Assembly (NCBI RefSeq): GCF_900114035.1
Contig: NZ_FORP01000003.1
Coordinates: 332,799 to 396,798, forward strand
Length of the DNA stretch: 64,000 nt
Direction: 5' to 3'
DNA from: Amycolatopsis sacchari
Lineage (GTDB): Bacteria; Actinomycetota; Actinomycetes; Mycobacteriales; Pseudonocardiaceae
Below the pieces are notes generated by a model. The model had not been told where the DNA came from and ran no database searches. It saw nothing but the letters and a program-made list of their open reading frames with translations. Positions 56,456-64,000 of this stretch are shown in pieces (position 1 is the first letter of the stretch; every line of letters begins with the position of its first letter). The translations under genes were made by a program, and so were the position numbers.

Positions 56456-58111
56456 CTAGCGAAGGGCGTCCGCGACCGCCGTCCGCATCCGCGCGTGCAG
56501 ATCCCGGTGCCGCGTCCGGTCCACCGGCACCTCGACCACCCGCAGCCCCGGTGCGGGCGCCAGCGCCGAACGGAACTCCTCCACGGTCGACACCACCTGG
56601 TGCGGCACGCCGAAACCCGCGCACAACGCGCCCAGGTTCGCCCCGTGCGGCGTGCCGAACACGCGCTCGAACGAGTCGCGGTGCTCGGGCGCCCCCTGCT
56701 CCAGCAGCGAGAAGATCCCGCCACCGTCGTCGTTGAGGACGACGATCGTGAGGTCGGGGCGGTCGTCGGCGAGCAGCGCGTTGACGTCGTGCAGGAACGT
56801 CAGGTCACCCAGCAGCGCGTACGACTGCCCGCGGTGCACGCTCGCCGCGCCGATCGCCGTCGAGACCGTGCCGTCGATCCCGGCCACGCCGCGATTCCGG
56901 TGGACCAGCACGTCGGGCCGCATCCGGCCGGCCAGCGCCACGTCCCGCGCCGGGTTGGACGAGCCGACCACCAGCAGCGCCTCCGGCGGCAGCGCGTCGA
57001 TCAGCTCGGTCGCGATCCCCAGCCCGCTGGGCCAGTCCTCCCGGTGCAGCGCGGCGCGCACCGCGGCGGAGGCGGCGCGGTCCGCGCCCTGCCACGCCGC
57101 CAGCCACTCCGGGTCGGCGGGCTTCGTCGGCTCGTCGAACCACTGCCCGACCTGGCGGACGTTGTGCGCGGGCGCGGGCCAGTCCGAGTCCGGCCGCACC
57201 AGCAGCACCTCGACGTCCGCGTCCGAAAGCAGCGCCTGGACCTGCCGGAACACCGTGGGCCGCCCGATGCACAGGACCTGCTCCGGCTTGTGCGCCGCGA
57301 TGAACTCGGACGCGCCGAGCAGCCAGATCCCGCTCGCGATGCCCGTGCCACCGGCCAGCCCCAGCCCGCCGGTCTCGGACACCACGGGCCAGCCGTACCG
57401 CTCCGCCCATTCGCTCGCCGCGCCGACCCCGCTGTCACACGCGATCACCAGGCCGCACCGCGCGGACGGCACCACGGACGACGGCAGCGCGCCGAAGTCC
57501 GGCAGCTCGGTCCAGCGGGCGCCACCGGGCCTGCCGTCCAGCGACTCGTACCAGTCGTCCGAGCCGTCGGGCACGAGCGGCTCGCGGAACGGGATGTTCA
57601 GGTGCACGGGCCCGCAACGCCATTCCCCGTACGCGGCGTTCCAGGCACGGCAGATCTGGCTGCGCCAGTACGCGTTCTGCCCCGCGCGCCGCTCGGCGAC
57701 GGCGAGCTCGTCGAAGTAGCGGACGGCACCGCCGTACAGGTGCTGCTGCTCGATGACCTGGTTCGCGCCCGCGGCCCGCAGTTCCGGCGGGCGGTCGGCG
57801 GTCAGCACGATCAGCGGCACGCCGGCGCGGTCGGCCTCCAGCACGGCGGGGTGGAAGTTCGCGGCCGCCGTACCCGAGGTGCAGACCACCGCGACGGGGC
57901 GCCCGGTGCGGGCGGCCATGCCGAGCGCGAGGAAGGCGGCGCCGCGCTCGTCGACGCGGACGTGCAGCTGCAGCCGGCCGGCCTCGGCGGCGTCGTGCAG
58001 CGCCAGCGACAGCGGCGCGTTGCGGGAGCCGGGGCACAGCACCACGTGGGAAACGGTGTTGCGCACCAGTTCGTCGACGAGGACCCTGGCCTGCGCGGTC
58101 GACGGATTCAC
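56456..58111 (-). CDS. menD: 2-succinyl-5-enolpyruvyl-6-hydroxy-3-cyclohexene-1-carboxylate synthase
   Basis: 551 residues, TPP enzyme. VVLCPGSRNAPLSLALHDAA (N-terminal), AVVCTSGTAAANFHPAVLEA, and the TPP motif GDLTFLHDVNALL followed by VVLNDDGGGIFSLLEQGAPE. It combines isochorismate and 2-oxoglutarate, the first committed step of menaquinone ring synthesis. GTG 58111 has GGGGAGG five bases upstream. Divergent from menB across 57 bp. Confidence 0.93.
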   Translation of the reverse strand: MNPSTAQARVLVDELVRNTVSHVVLCPGSRNAPLSLALHDAAEAGRLQLHVRVDERGAAFLALGMAARTGRPVAVVCTSGTAAANFHPAVLEADRAGVPLIVLTADRPPELRAAGANQVIEQQHLYGGAVRYFDELAVAERRAGQNAYWRSQICRAWNAAYGEWRCGPVHLNIPFREPLVPDGSDDWYESLDGRPGGARWTELPDFGALPSSVVPSARCGLVIACDSGVGAASEWAERYGWPVVSETGGLGLAGGTGIASGIWLLGASEFIAAHKPEQVLCIGRPTVFRQVQALLSDADVEVLLVRPDSDWPAPAHNVRQVGQWFDEPTKPADPEWLAAWQGADRAASAAVRAALHREDWPSGLGIATELIDALPPEALLVVGSSNPARDVALAGRMRPDVLVHRNRGVAGIDGTVSTAIGAASVHRGQSYALLGDLTFLHDVNALLADDRPDLTIVVLNDDGGGIFSLLEQGAPEHRDSFERVFGTPHGANLGALCAGFGVPHQVVSTVEEFRSALAPAPGLRVVEVPVDRTRHRDLHARMRTAVADALR

Positions 58112-58168
58112 CAGGTCCTCCCCGGTGTGTCGTCCATCATGCTGGCCACACGTCCTATTCTCCCAAAC
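58112..58168. promoter_or_regulatory. Divergent menD/menB promoter region
   Basis: 57 bp hold both promoters. TATTCT at 58155-58160 lies 8 bp before the menB GTG, so a leaderless menB transcript is likely. An ATG at 58139 upstream would remove most of this space. Confidence 0.4.
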
Positions 58169-59092
58169 GTGCATGACGCCCAGGTTTCCGAGCTGTTCGA
58201 CCCCGCCGCGTGGACCGAGGTCGAAGGTTTCGGCTTCACCGACATCACCTATCACCGCTCCGCCGAGGCACGCTCCGGCAAGCGCGTCGTGCGCATCGCG
58301 TTCGACCGTCCCGAGGTCCGCAACGCCTTCCGTCCCCACACAGTCGACGAGCTGTACCGCGCACTCGACCACGCGCGGATGAGCCCGGACGTCGGCTGCG
58401 TCCTGCTCACCGGGAACGGCCCGTCGCCCAAGGACGGCGGCTGGGCGTTCTGCTCCGGCGGAGACCAGCGTATTCGCGGAAGGTCCGGCTATCAGTACGC
58501 GAGCGGGGAGACCTCGGACACGGTGGACCCCGCGCGGGCCGGGCGACTGCACATCCTGGAGGTCCAGCGCCTGATCAGGTTCATGCCGAAGGTCGTGATC
58601 TGCGTCGTACCGGGCTGGGCCGCGGGTGGCGGGCATTCGCTGCACGTCGTGTGCGACCTCACGATCGCCTCGGCCGAGCACGCCCGGTTCAAGCAGACCG
58701 ACGCCGACGTGGGGTCCTTCGACGGCGGGTACGGCTCGGCGTACCTCGCGCGGCAGGTCGGGCAGAAGTTCGCGCGGGAGATCTTCTTCCTGGGCCGCGA
58801 GTACACGGCCGAGCAGATGCACGCGATGGGCGCGGTGAACGCGGTCGTGCCGCACGCTTCGCTCGAGGCCGAGGCGCTGCAGTGGGCGTGGGAGGTCAAC
58901 GGGAAGTCGCCGACGGCGCAGCGCATGCTCAAGTACGCGTTCAACCTGATCGACGACGGGCTCGTGGGCCAGCAGCTGTTCGCGGGCGAGACGACGCGCC
59001 TGGTGTACATGCAGGACGAGGCCGTCGAGGGGCGTGACTCGTTCCTCGAGAAGCGCGCGCCCGACTGGTCCGACTTCCCTTACTACTACTGA
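58169..59092 (+). CDS. menB: 1,4-dihydroxy-2-naphthoyl-CoA synthase
   Basis: 307 residues from GTG 58169; ATG 58139 would give 317. Extremely close to mycobacterial MenB: RPEVRNAFRPHTVDELYRAL, WAFCSGGDQRIRGRSGYQYA and QTDADVGSFDGGYGSAYLAR. The crotonase oxyanion holes and the catalytic Asp are in place. It closes the naphthoquinone ring. menE follows after 8 bp. Confidence 0.95.
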   Translation: MHDAQVSELFDPAAWTEVEGFGFTDITYHRSAEARSGKRVVRIAFDRPEVRNAFRPHTVDELYRALDHARMSPDVGCVLLTGNGPSPKDGGWAFCSGGDQRIRGRSGYQYASGETSDTVDPARAGRLHILEVQRLIRFMPKVVICVVPGWAAGGGHSLHVVCDLTIASAEHARFKQTDADVGSFDGGYGSAYLARQVGQKFAREIFFLGREYTAEQMHAMGAVNAVVPHASLEAEALQWAWEVNGKSPTAQRMLKYAFNLIDDGLVGQQLFAGETTRLVYMQDEAVEGRDSFLEKRAPDWSDFPYYY

Positions 59093-59100
59093 GGATTCGC

Positions 59101-60228
59101 GTGCGCGAGGTTCTGGTCGACGGGTCCGCCGGTGAGCTGCGGGAGGCCTTGGCCGCAGCGCTCGACGGCGGTCCGACGGTGCTGCCGCTGGCCCCGGGCT
59201 CGGAGCGGTTGCGGGACGCGATGGCGCCGTCCGAGCCGGTCGAGCCCGGCACCGCGGTGATCATCGCCACCTCGGGTTCGACGGGTGAGCCGAAGGGCGT
59301 GCTGCTTTCGGCAGATGCGCTGCGGGCTTCGGCCCACGCGACCCACCGGCGTCTCGGCGGTCCCGGGCACTGGCTGCTCGCGACGCCGGCGCAGTACATC
59401 GGCGGTCTGCAGGTGATCGTGCGCTCGCTGCTCGCGGGCACGACGTGCGCGACGTTGCCGCCTGGGCACTTCGACGGTGAGCTGTTCGCCGAGGCCGCCG
59501 CGCCGGTGTTGCGGGAGGAAGGCCCGCGGTACACGGCGCTGGTGCCGACGCAGCTCACGCGGCTCCTCGACGGCGGTGGCAGCGGCCTGGACGCCGCGCG
59601 CGCGTTCGACGCGATCATCATCGGGGCGGCGGCGACATCGGCTGCGCTACGCGAGCGGGCTGCGTCGGCGGGCGTGCGCATCGTGCCGTCGTACGGGATG
59701 AGCGAGACCGCGAGCGGGTGCGTCTACGACGGGGTGCCGTTGGACGGGGTGGAGGTGCGGATCGGGCCCGACGACCGGGTGCTGATCTCCGGGCCGGTGC
59801 TCACCCACGGCTACCGGCTGCGACCCGATCTGACGGCGGAAGCGCTGGTCGACGGCTGGTTCCGCACCGGCGACCGCGGGCGGCTGGTGGACGGCAGGCT
59901 CGAGGTGCTGGGCCGGCTCGACGACGTGATCAACACGGGCGGGGTCAAGGTGTCGGCGGCGGCGGTCGAGCGGGCCCTCGGGGCGTTGCCGGGGGTTCGA
60001 GAGGCGTGCGTGGTGGGCCTGCCGGACGTCGAGTGGGGGCAGGTCGTGGCGGCCGCGGTGGTGACGGAGGGGCCGGTGGCTGCCGCGGAGCTGCGGGCCG
60101 CGGTGCGCTCGGCGGTGGGGGCGGCCGGGGTGCCGAAGCGCGTGGAGTTCGTGGGGGCGTTGCCGCTGCGGGGGCCTGGGAAGGTGGACCGGGCTGCCGT
60201 GGTCTCGCAGGTGTTCGACGTGCGTTGA
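59101..60228 (+). CDS. menE: o-Succinylbenzoate-CoA ligase
   Basis: 375 residues, ANL superfamily. P-loop IIATSGSTGEPKGVLLSADA, YGMSETASGCVYDGV, the hinge region TGDRGRLVDGRLEVLGRLDD, and the lysine of GPGKVDRAAV near the end. Short for a ligase, as actinobacterial MenE usually is. GTG start 59101. It makes OSB-CoA, the MenB substrate. Confidence 0.9.
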   Translation: MREVLVDGSAGELREALAAALDGGPTVLPLAPGSERLRDAMAPSEPVEPGTAVIIATSGSTGEPKGVLLSADALRASAHATHRRLGGPGHWLLATPAQYIGGLQVIVRSLLAGTTCATLPPGHFDGELFAEAAAPVLREEGPRYTALVPTQLTRLLDGGGSGLDAARAFDAIIIGAAATSAALRERAASAGVRIVPSYGMSETASGCVYDGVPLDGVEVRIGPDDRVLISGPVLTHGYRLRPDLTAEALVDGWFRTGDRGRLVDGRLEVLGRLDDVINTGGVKVSAAAVERALGALPGVREACVVGLPDVEWGQVVAAAVVTEGPVAAAELRAAVRSAVGAAGVPKRVEFVGALPLRGPGKVDRAAVVSQVFDVR

Positions 60229-60320
60229 GGCGCATCGCGGAGCTGTTGAAGGCAGGTGTTCGCCGCGTCTTCGCCACAGGGCTGTTGACAGGGTGCGGGC
60301 GCGCGGCTTTCACTCAGCGG

Positions 60321-60458
60321 ATGAAACGCTTCGTCTTCGCGGTCCTGGCCTTCGCGGCTCTGGCGTTCGCCGCCGCGCCGGTGACGTCGGCTTCGGTGGG
60401 CTCGGAGGAGCCGGGCAGCGGCACGCTCACCTGGTCCGTCCCGACTGACGGGGAGTAA
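60321..60458 (+). CDS. Small secreted peptide, hypothetical
   Basis: 45 residues: MKRFVFAVLAFAALAFAAAP is a signal sequence with a likely cut after TSA, leaving about 20 residues (SVGSEEPGSGTLTWSVPTDG). No clear ribosome site. Between menE and menA, so it could be a small envelope peptide or a chance ORF. Confidence 0.4.
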   Translation: MKRFVFAVLAFAALAFAAAPVTSASVGSEEPGSGTLTWSVPTDGE

Positions 60459-60473
60459 CGGCCGTCGCCCACA

Positions 60474-61355
60474 ATGGGTGACATGGCGACAGTTGCACAG
60501 TGGATCGAGGGGGCCCGTCCGCGGACCCTGCCCAACGCCGTGGCACCCGTCGTGGCCGGGGTGGGGGCCACGGTCCAGCTGGGTGCGTTCTCGTGGTGGC
60601 AGTCGCTGCTGGCGTTGCTCGTGGCGCTGTCGCTGATCATCGGCGTCAACTTCGCCAACGACTATTCCGACGGCATCCGGGGCACCGACGAGAACCGCGT
60701 CGGCCCGCTGCGGCTCGTGGGTTCCGGGGTCGCGGCGCCCCGCCTGGTGCTGGCCGCCGCGCTGGCTTGTCTGGGCCTGGCGGGCGTACTCGGCCTGCTG
60801 CTGGTGGTGCTGTCGGGACACTGGTGGCTGCTGATCATGGGTGCGGCGTGCATCCTCGGCGCGTGGTTCTACACCGGCGGGAAGAAGCCCTACGGCTACG
60901 CGGGTCTCGGCGAGATCGCGGTGTTCGTGTTCTTCGGGCTGGCCGCGGTGCTGGGCACGGTGTACGTGCAAGCGGGCCGCGTGAGCTGGATCGCGGTGGG
61001 GGCCGCCGTGGCCGTCGGCTGCTTCTCGACGGCCGTGCTGACGGCGAACAACCTGCGCGACATCCCTACGGACCGTGAGGTCGGGAAGAACACCCTCGCC
61101 GTCCGTCTGGGTGACGCCGGCACGCGGCGGCTGTACCTGGTGTTGATCACGGTGCCGTACGCGGTGACCGTGCTGATCGGGGTGTGGCACCCGCTGGTGC
61201 TGATCGCGCTGGTGACAGCGGTCCTGCTGCGCGGCCCGGTGAAGGCCATCGTGACCGGCGGCACGGGTCGGGGGTTGATCCCCGTGCTGCGGGACACCGG
61301 GCTGGTGATGCTGGCGTGGTCCGTCCTCAGTGGACTGTTGATCGCCCTGAGCTGA
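60474..61355 (+). CDS. menA: 1,4-dihydroxy-2-naphthoate polyprenyltransferase
   Basis: 293 residues, UbiA fold. The first Asp motif is [20 protein letters not shown] (about 59-78), the second [20 protein letters not shown]. About nine helices. It attaches the polyprenyl chain made by the synthase at 16286 and releases demethylmenaquinone for MenG. Start ATG 60474, or ATG 60483 three codons later. The stop abuts that of the convergent Cds1-like gene. Confidence 0.92.
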   Translation: MGDMATVAQWIEGARPRTLPNAVAPVVAGVGATVQLGAFSWWQSLLALLVALSLIIGVNFANDYSDGIRGTDENRVGPLRLVGSGVAAPRLVLAAALACLGLAGVLGLLLVVLSGHWWLLIMGAACILGAWFYTGGKKPYGYAGLGEIAVFVFFGLAAVLGTVYVQAGRVSWIAVGAAVAVGCFSTAVLTANNLRDIPTDREVGKNTLAVRLGDAGTRRLYLVLITVPYAVTVLIGVWHPLVLIALVTAVLLRGPVKAIVTGGTGRGLIPVLRDTGLVMLAWSVLSGLLIALS

Positions 61356-62423
61356 TCAGGCCGCGGGCCACCGCCCGGTGACGAGGAACTCCTCCATCAC
61401 CGCGCGCTCCGACTCCACGTCCAGGCCCTGCTCGGCCACCCACTCGTCGTTGTAGTACGTGTGCGCGTACCGCTCGCCGCCGTCGCACAGGAGGGTTACC
61501 ACCGAACCGCTCTGGCCGGCGGCGAGCATGCGTGCGATCAGCTGGAACGCGCCGTACAGGTTGGTGCCCGTCGAACCCCCCGCCCAGTGGCCGGTGCGTT
61601 CCCGCAGCAAGCGGATCGCCGCCACCGAGCCCGCGTCGGGTACCTGGATCATCTCGTCGATCACCTGCGGCACGAACGACGGCTCCACCCGCGGGCGGCC
61701 GATCCCTTCGATCCGCGACGGCATACCCGTCGTGTAATCCAGGGCGCCCGTCTGCCACGCGCCGTAGAACGACGAGTTCTCCGGATCGACCACGCAGATC
61801 TTGGTCGTGTGCCTGCGGTACCGCACATAGCGACCGAACGTCGCGCTCGTGCCGCCCGTGCCCGCCCCCACCACGATCCACGTCGGCACCGGGTGCCGCT
61901 CCAGGCGCATCTGCGCGAACACCGACTCCGCGATGTTGTTGTTCCCCCGCCAGTCCGTCGCCCGCTCGGCATACGTGAACTGGTCCAGGTAGTGCCCACC
62001 GCACTCGGCGGCCAGCCGCTCCGCCTCGCTGTACACCTCCGGCGGACGGTCCACGAAATGGCACCGCCCGCCGTAGAACTCGATCAGCTGCACCTTCTCC
62101 GGGCTCGTCTTCCGCGGCACCACCGCGACGAACTCCAGCCCCAGCATCCGCGCGAAGTACGCCTCCGACACCGCCGTCGAACCGCTCGACGCCTCGATCA
62201 ACGGCGTGTCCGGGCCGATCTGGCCGTTCACCAGGCCGTACAGCAGCAGCGAGCGCGCCAGGCGGTGCTTCAGCGAACCGGTGGGGTGGACCGACTCGTC
62301 CTTCAGGTAAAGGTCGATCCCCCACGACGGCGGCAGCGGGAAGACGTGCAGGTGCGTGTCGGCACTGCGGTTCGCATCGGCCTCGATCAGGCGGACCGCT
62401 TCGCGCACCCAGGCGCGGTTCAC
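61356..62423 (-). CDS. cds1: PLP-dependent cysteine desulfhydrase (Cds1-like)
   Basis: 355 residues, cysteine-synthase fold. The PLP lysine is in [15 protein letters not shown], the substrate loop in [20 protein letters not shown], and the phosphate loop in [18 protein letters not shown]. It resembles mycobacterial Cds1 (Rv3684 type), which degrades cysteine to H2S, pyruvate and ammonia, more than CysK or CysM. GTG start overlaps the DUF4229 stop (GTGA). Confidence 0.75.
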   Translation of the reverse strand: MNRAWVREAVRLIEADANRSADTHLHVFPLPPSWGIDLYLKDESVHPTGSLKHRLARSLLLYGLVNGQIGPDTPLIEASSGSTAVSEAYFARMLGLEFVAVVPRKTSPEKVQLIEFYGGRCHFVDRPPEVYSEAERLAAECGGHYLDQFTYAERATDWRGNNNIAESVFAQMRLERHPVPTWIVVGAGTGGTSATFGRYVRYRRHTTKICVVDPENSSFYGAWQTGALDYTTGMPSRIEGIGRPRVEPSFVPQVIDEMIQVPDAGSVAAIRLLRERTGHWAGGSTGTNLYGAFQLIARMLAAGQSGSVVTLLCDGGERYAHTYYNDEWVAEQGLDVESERAVMEEFLVTGRWPAA

Positions 62424-62704
62424 TCCGACTCGCGCAGCTCGGCGCGCAGCTTCGCCCGCTCCTTGGCGCGGCGCTCGTTGCGTGCGGCCAGCCCCGCCGT
62501 GACGCGTGCGTTCAAGCCGCGGAACGCGAGCAGCCCGACCGGCAGCCCCACGACGATCCCGACCGCGAGCGCGACCAGCAGCGGCACCTTGACCAGCACC
62601 AGCACGGCCGCCACGACCACGATCAGGCCGAAACGCGCCAGCAGGTAGAGGGTCAGGTCCCGGGCCAGCGTCGAGCGTCCGGCCGCTGTCTGAGGTTCGC
62701 TCAC
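62420..62704 (-). CDS. DUF4229 membrane protein
   Basis: 94 residues with two helices ([37 protein letters not shown]) and a long charged C-terminal helix ([18 protein letters not shown]) that could form a coiled coil. Found next to menaquinone genes in many actinobacteria. GTG 62704. Function unknown. Confidence 0.75.
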   Translation of the reverse strand: MSEPQTAAGRSTLARDLTLYLLARFGLIVVVAAVLVLVKVPLLVALAVGIVVGLPVGLLAFRGLNARVTAGLAARNERRAKERAKLRAELRESE

Positions 62705-62758
62705 GGATCCAGCGTAAGCAGCCAGGCGACGCGTGTCCTGGAGGGGTGGCGGTGACCC

Positions 62759-63229
62759 CTACGCGCCGTCCAGTTCGCGGTTGTTGGGCCGCCCCTCGAA
62801 GCGGGTCGACAAGACGACGGTGGTGCGGGTGCGGGCGACACCGGTGATCCGCCGCAGGCGGCCCAGCGTCTGCTCCAGCTCGTCCACCGTCGCGACGCGG
62901 ACCTTCACCACGAAGGCCTCGTCGCCGGCGACCGCGTAGCAGCTCTCCACCTCCGGCAGGTCCGCGAGCGCGTCGGCGACCTCCTCGCTCTCCGCGGTGT
63001 CCGTGGGGTGGATGCCGACCAGCGCGGTGACCCCCAGGCCGACCGTGCTGGGGTCGACGACGGCGTGGTAGCCGGTGATCACGCCCGCCGCTTCGAGCTT
63101 GCCGACCCGCTCGTGCACCGACGACGCGGACAGCCCGACCGTTCTGCCCAGCTCCGCGTACGTCGCCCTTCCGTTGAGGCGTAACGCGGCGATGATCCTG
63201 CGGTCCAGTGCGTCCACACCGGTCACCAT
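62759..63229 (-). CDS. Lrp/AsnC-family regulator
   Basis: 156 residues. N-terminal winged helix with [20 protein letters not shown] and [19 protein letters not shown]-terminal RAM domain with [23 protein letters not shown] 63229 assumed, GTG 63226 possible. Transcribed away from bldC. Could sense an amino acid such as cysteine, since the next genes include Cds1, but that is an inference. Confidence 0.85.
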   Translation of the reverse strand: MVTGVDALDRRIIAALRLNGRATYAELGRTVGLSASSVHERVGKLEAAGVITGYHAVVDPSTVGLGVTALVGIHPTDTAESEEVADALADLPEVESCYAVAGDEAFVVKVRVATVDELEQTLGRLRRITGVARTRTTVVLSTRFEGRPNNRELDGA

Positions 63230-63386
63230 AGACCTGTCCGACCTGGGCGTTTTGTCCCTTACTACCTCTTTACTCTTCGACAACCGTTCGAGTACCTGCC
63301 GGGTGAAGTGCAACGATTGCCGGTGTTGAGGTTCCGAAGCGTCGGACGCTTTCGGTATAGCAGTGCAGCCGTTAAGGAGGCGGAAA

Positions 63387-63596
63387 ATGACCGCGAGCGT
63401 TGGTGGCCGGTTGCTCACCCCCGGCGAGGTCGCCGCGTTGTTCCGGGTGGACCCGAAGACCGTGACGCGCTGGGCGACGGCGGGCCGCATCGGCTCCATC
63501 CGCACCCCGGGCGGGCACCGTCGGTTCCGCGAGTCCGAGGTGAACGCCCTGCTGGCCGAGCTGACCACGGACGCCAGCGAGCCCACGCGCGGCTGA
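63387..63596 (+). CDS. bldC: BldC-type developmental regulator (MerR-like HTH)
   Basis: 69 residues, a single MerR-like HTH domain without effector domain. LLTPGEVAALFRVDPKTVTR, then WATAGRIGSI and RTPGGHRRFRESEVNALLAE match Streptomyces BldC nearly residue by residue in the recognition part. ATG 63387 is preceded by AAGGAGG. BldC delays sporulation by binding cooperatively to direct repeats. Followed by a strong terminator. Confidence 0.92.
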   Translation: MTASVGGRLLTPGEVAALFRVDPKTVTRWATAGRIGSIRTPGGHRRFRESEVNALLAELTTDASEPTRG

Positions 63597-63608
63597 GCGG
63601 ACCACCGA

Positions 63609-63644
63609 CCCGCGGCCCGGCGGAACGACGCCGGGAGCCGCGGG
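63609..63644 (+). terminator. Terminator after bldC
   Basis: CCCGCGGC (63609-63616) with CCGGC pairs with GCCGG and GCCGCGGG (63637-63644); 13 paired bases with a two-base bulge. 13 bp after the bldC stop. Confidence 0.75.
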
Positions 63645-63726
63645 CCTTCGCGCGCCCCACACCCACCCCACGGCCGAACGGGTTACCCTCGGTGCAGCAG
63701 TACCCAGCACTCGGAAGGGAGCGGGC

Positions 63727-63909
63727 ATGATCTACCTGCTCGCAGTGATCGGGGCGCTCACCGTCGCCGTCCTGTTCTGGCGGGCGTTCGGCCCGGAGCG
63801 TGTCGGGGTGTCCTCCCGCCGGGCGCCGCTCGCCCCCGACGACGACCCGGATTTCCTGCGCAAGCTCGGCGAGCAGCAGCGCCGTCCCGACGACGACGGT
63901 AAGAACTAG
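63727..63909 (+). CDS. Small membrane protein, hypothetical
   Basis: 60 residues: MIYLLAVIGALTVAVLFWRA is one membrane helix, followed by a cytoplasmic tail rich in Asp, Pro and Arg (RRAPLAPDDDPDFLRKLGEQ). GGAAGGGAGCGGGC precedes the ATG. A common conserved small actinobacterial protein type next to bldC; function unknown. Its TAG overlaps the stop of the transposase on the other strand. Confidence 0.65.
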   Translation: MIYLLAVIGALTVAVLFWRAFGPERVGVSSRRAPLAPDDDPDFLRKLGEQQRRPDDDGKN

Positions 63910-64000
63910 CTGTATGAGGCGTTGACGTTGGTGACGCCGGTGTGGAGCCGGGAGGCTGGCGGCTGGTTTCCGGCGGCGGTGTGTGGTCGATGGTAGTTGT
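63906..64000 (-). mobile_element. IS481-type transposase, C-terminal fragment (partial)
   Basis: My translation of the minus strand from the window edge to the TAG at 63906 gives NYHRPHTAAGNQPPASR and then GVTNVNASYS, the standard C-terminus of IS481/IS3-group DDE transposases (the HRPHxA signature). The rest lies outside the window. Confidence 0.75.

Overview
The window is high-GC actinobacterial chromosome. BldC, a MenJ/MenG/MenD-B-E-A menaquinone gene set, an MgtA-type lipomannan mannosyltransferase, a polyprenyl diphosphate synthase and a Rex-type operator upstream of a 14-gene nuo operon point to a filamentous member of the Pseudonocardiales (Amycolatopsis or a relative). The genus is an inference. 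No rRNA, tRNA or CRISPR array was seen.

Layout. (1) 1-10,573: an exopolysaccharide locus of two head-to-head groups, with flippase (cut by the window edge), GT39-like, O-antigen-ligase-like and Wzz-like genes leftward, and MFS, beta-propeller, WecG/TagA-type GT, a GT2-GT4 fusion and a glycoside-hydrolase-like protein rightward. (2) 10,577-19,368: dimethylargininase-type amidinohydrolase with a divergent Lrp regulator, korAB 2-oxoacid:ferredoxin oxidoreductase, a sunset-domain (ArfC-like) membrane protein, polyprenyl diphosphate synthase and a DHA2 transporter. (3) 19,369-20,625: repeat-rich, strongly C-skewed DNA with a G-quadruplex-type 7-bp array and six phased DnaA-box-like nonamers. (4) 20,626-36,734 (minus strand): complete nuoA-N (complex I), with an extra repeat-built ORF between nuoI and nuoJ and two Rex-type operators over the promoter. 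(5) 37,000-38,972: menG-menJ. (6) 39,125-43,953: secreted proteins (Tat lipoprotein, GH43, two small paralogues, a Cys/His/Asp-rich protein). (7) 44,355-47,927: two GT4 mannosyltransferase-like genes, an inositol-monophosphatase-family gene and a zinc-ribbon protein. (8) 47,935-53,981: a lower-GC island bounded by 62-bp direct repeats that duplicate the 3' end of a DUF3592-type gene. It carries a nucleotidyltransferase, a UDP-galactopyranose-mutase-like flavoprotein and four SDRs. (9) 54,698-64,000: M1 aminopeptidase, menD/menB-menE/menA, Cds1-like cysteine desulfhydrase, DUF4229 protein, Lrp regulator, bldC, and the tail of an IS481-type transposase at the edge.

The genes converge on respiration. 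KorAB supplies reduced ferredoxin and acyl-CoA, complex I oxidises NADH, and the polyprenyl synthase with MenA/B/D/E/G/J makes the partly saturated menaquinone that complex I reduces. The Rex-type sites suggest that the nuo operon is tuned by the NADH/NAD ratio. The most unusual items are the island with its restored gene end and orphan sugar-type pathway, the ORF embedded in the nuo operon, and the secreted Cys/His/Asp protein next to the two small secreted paralogues.
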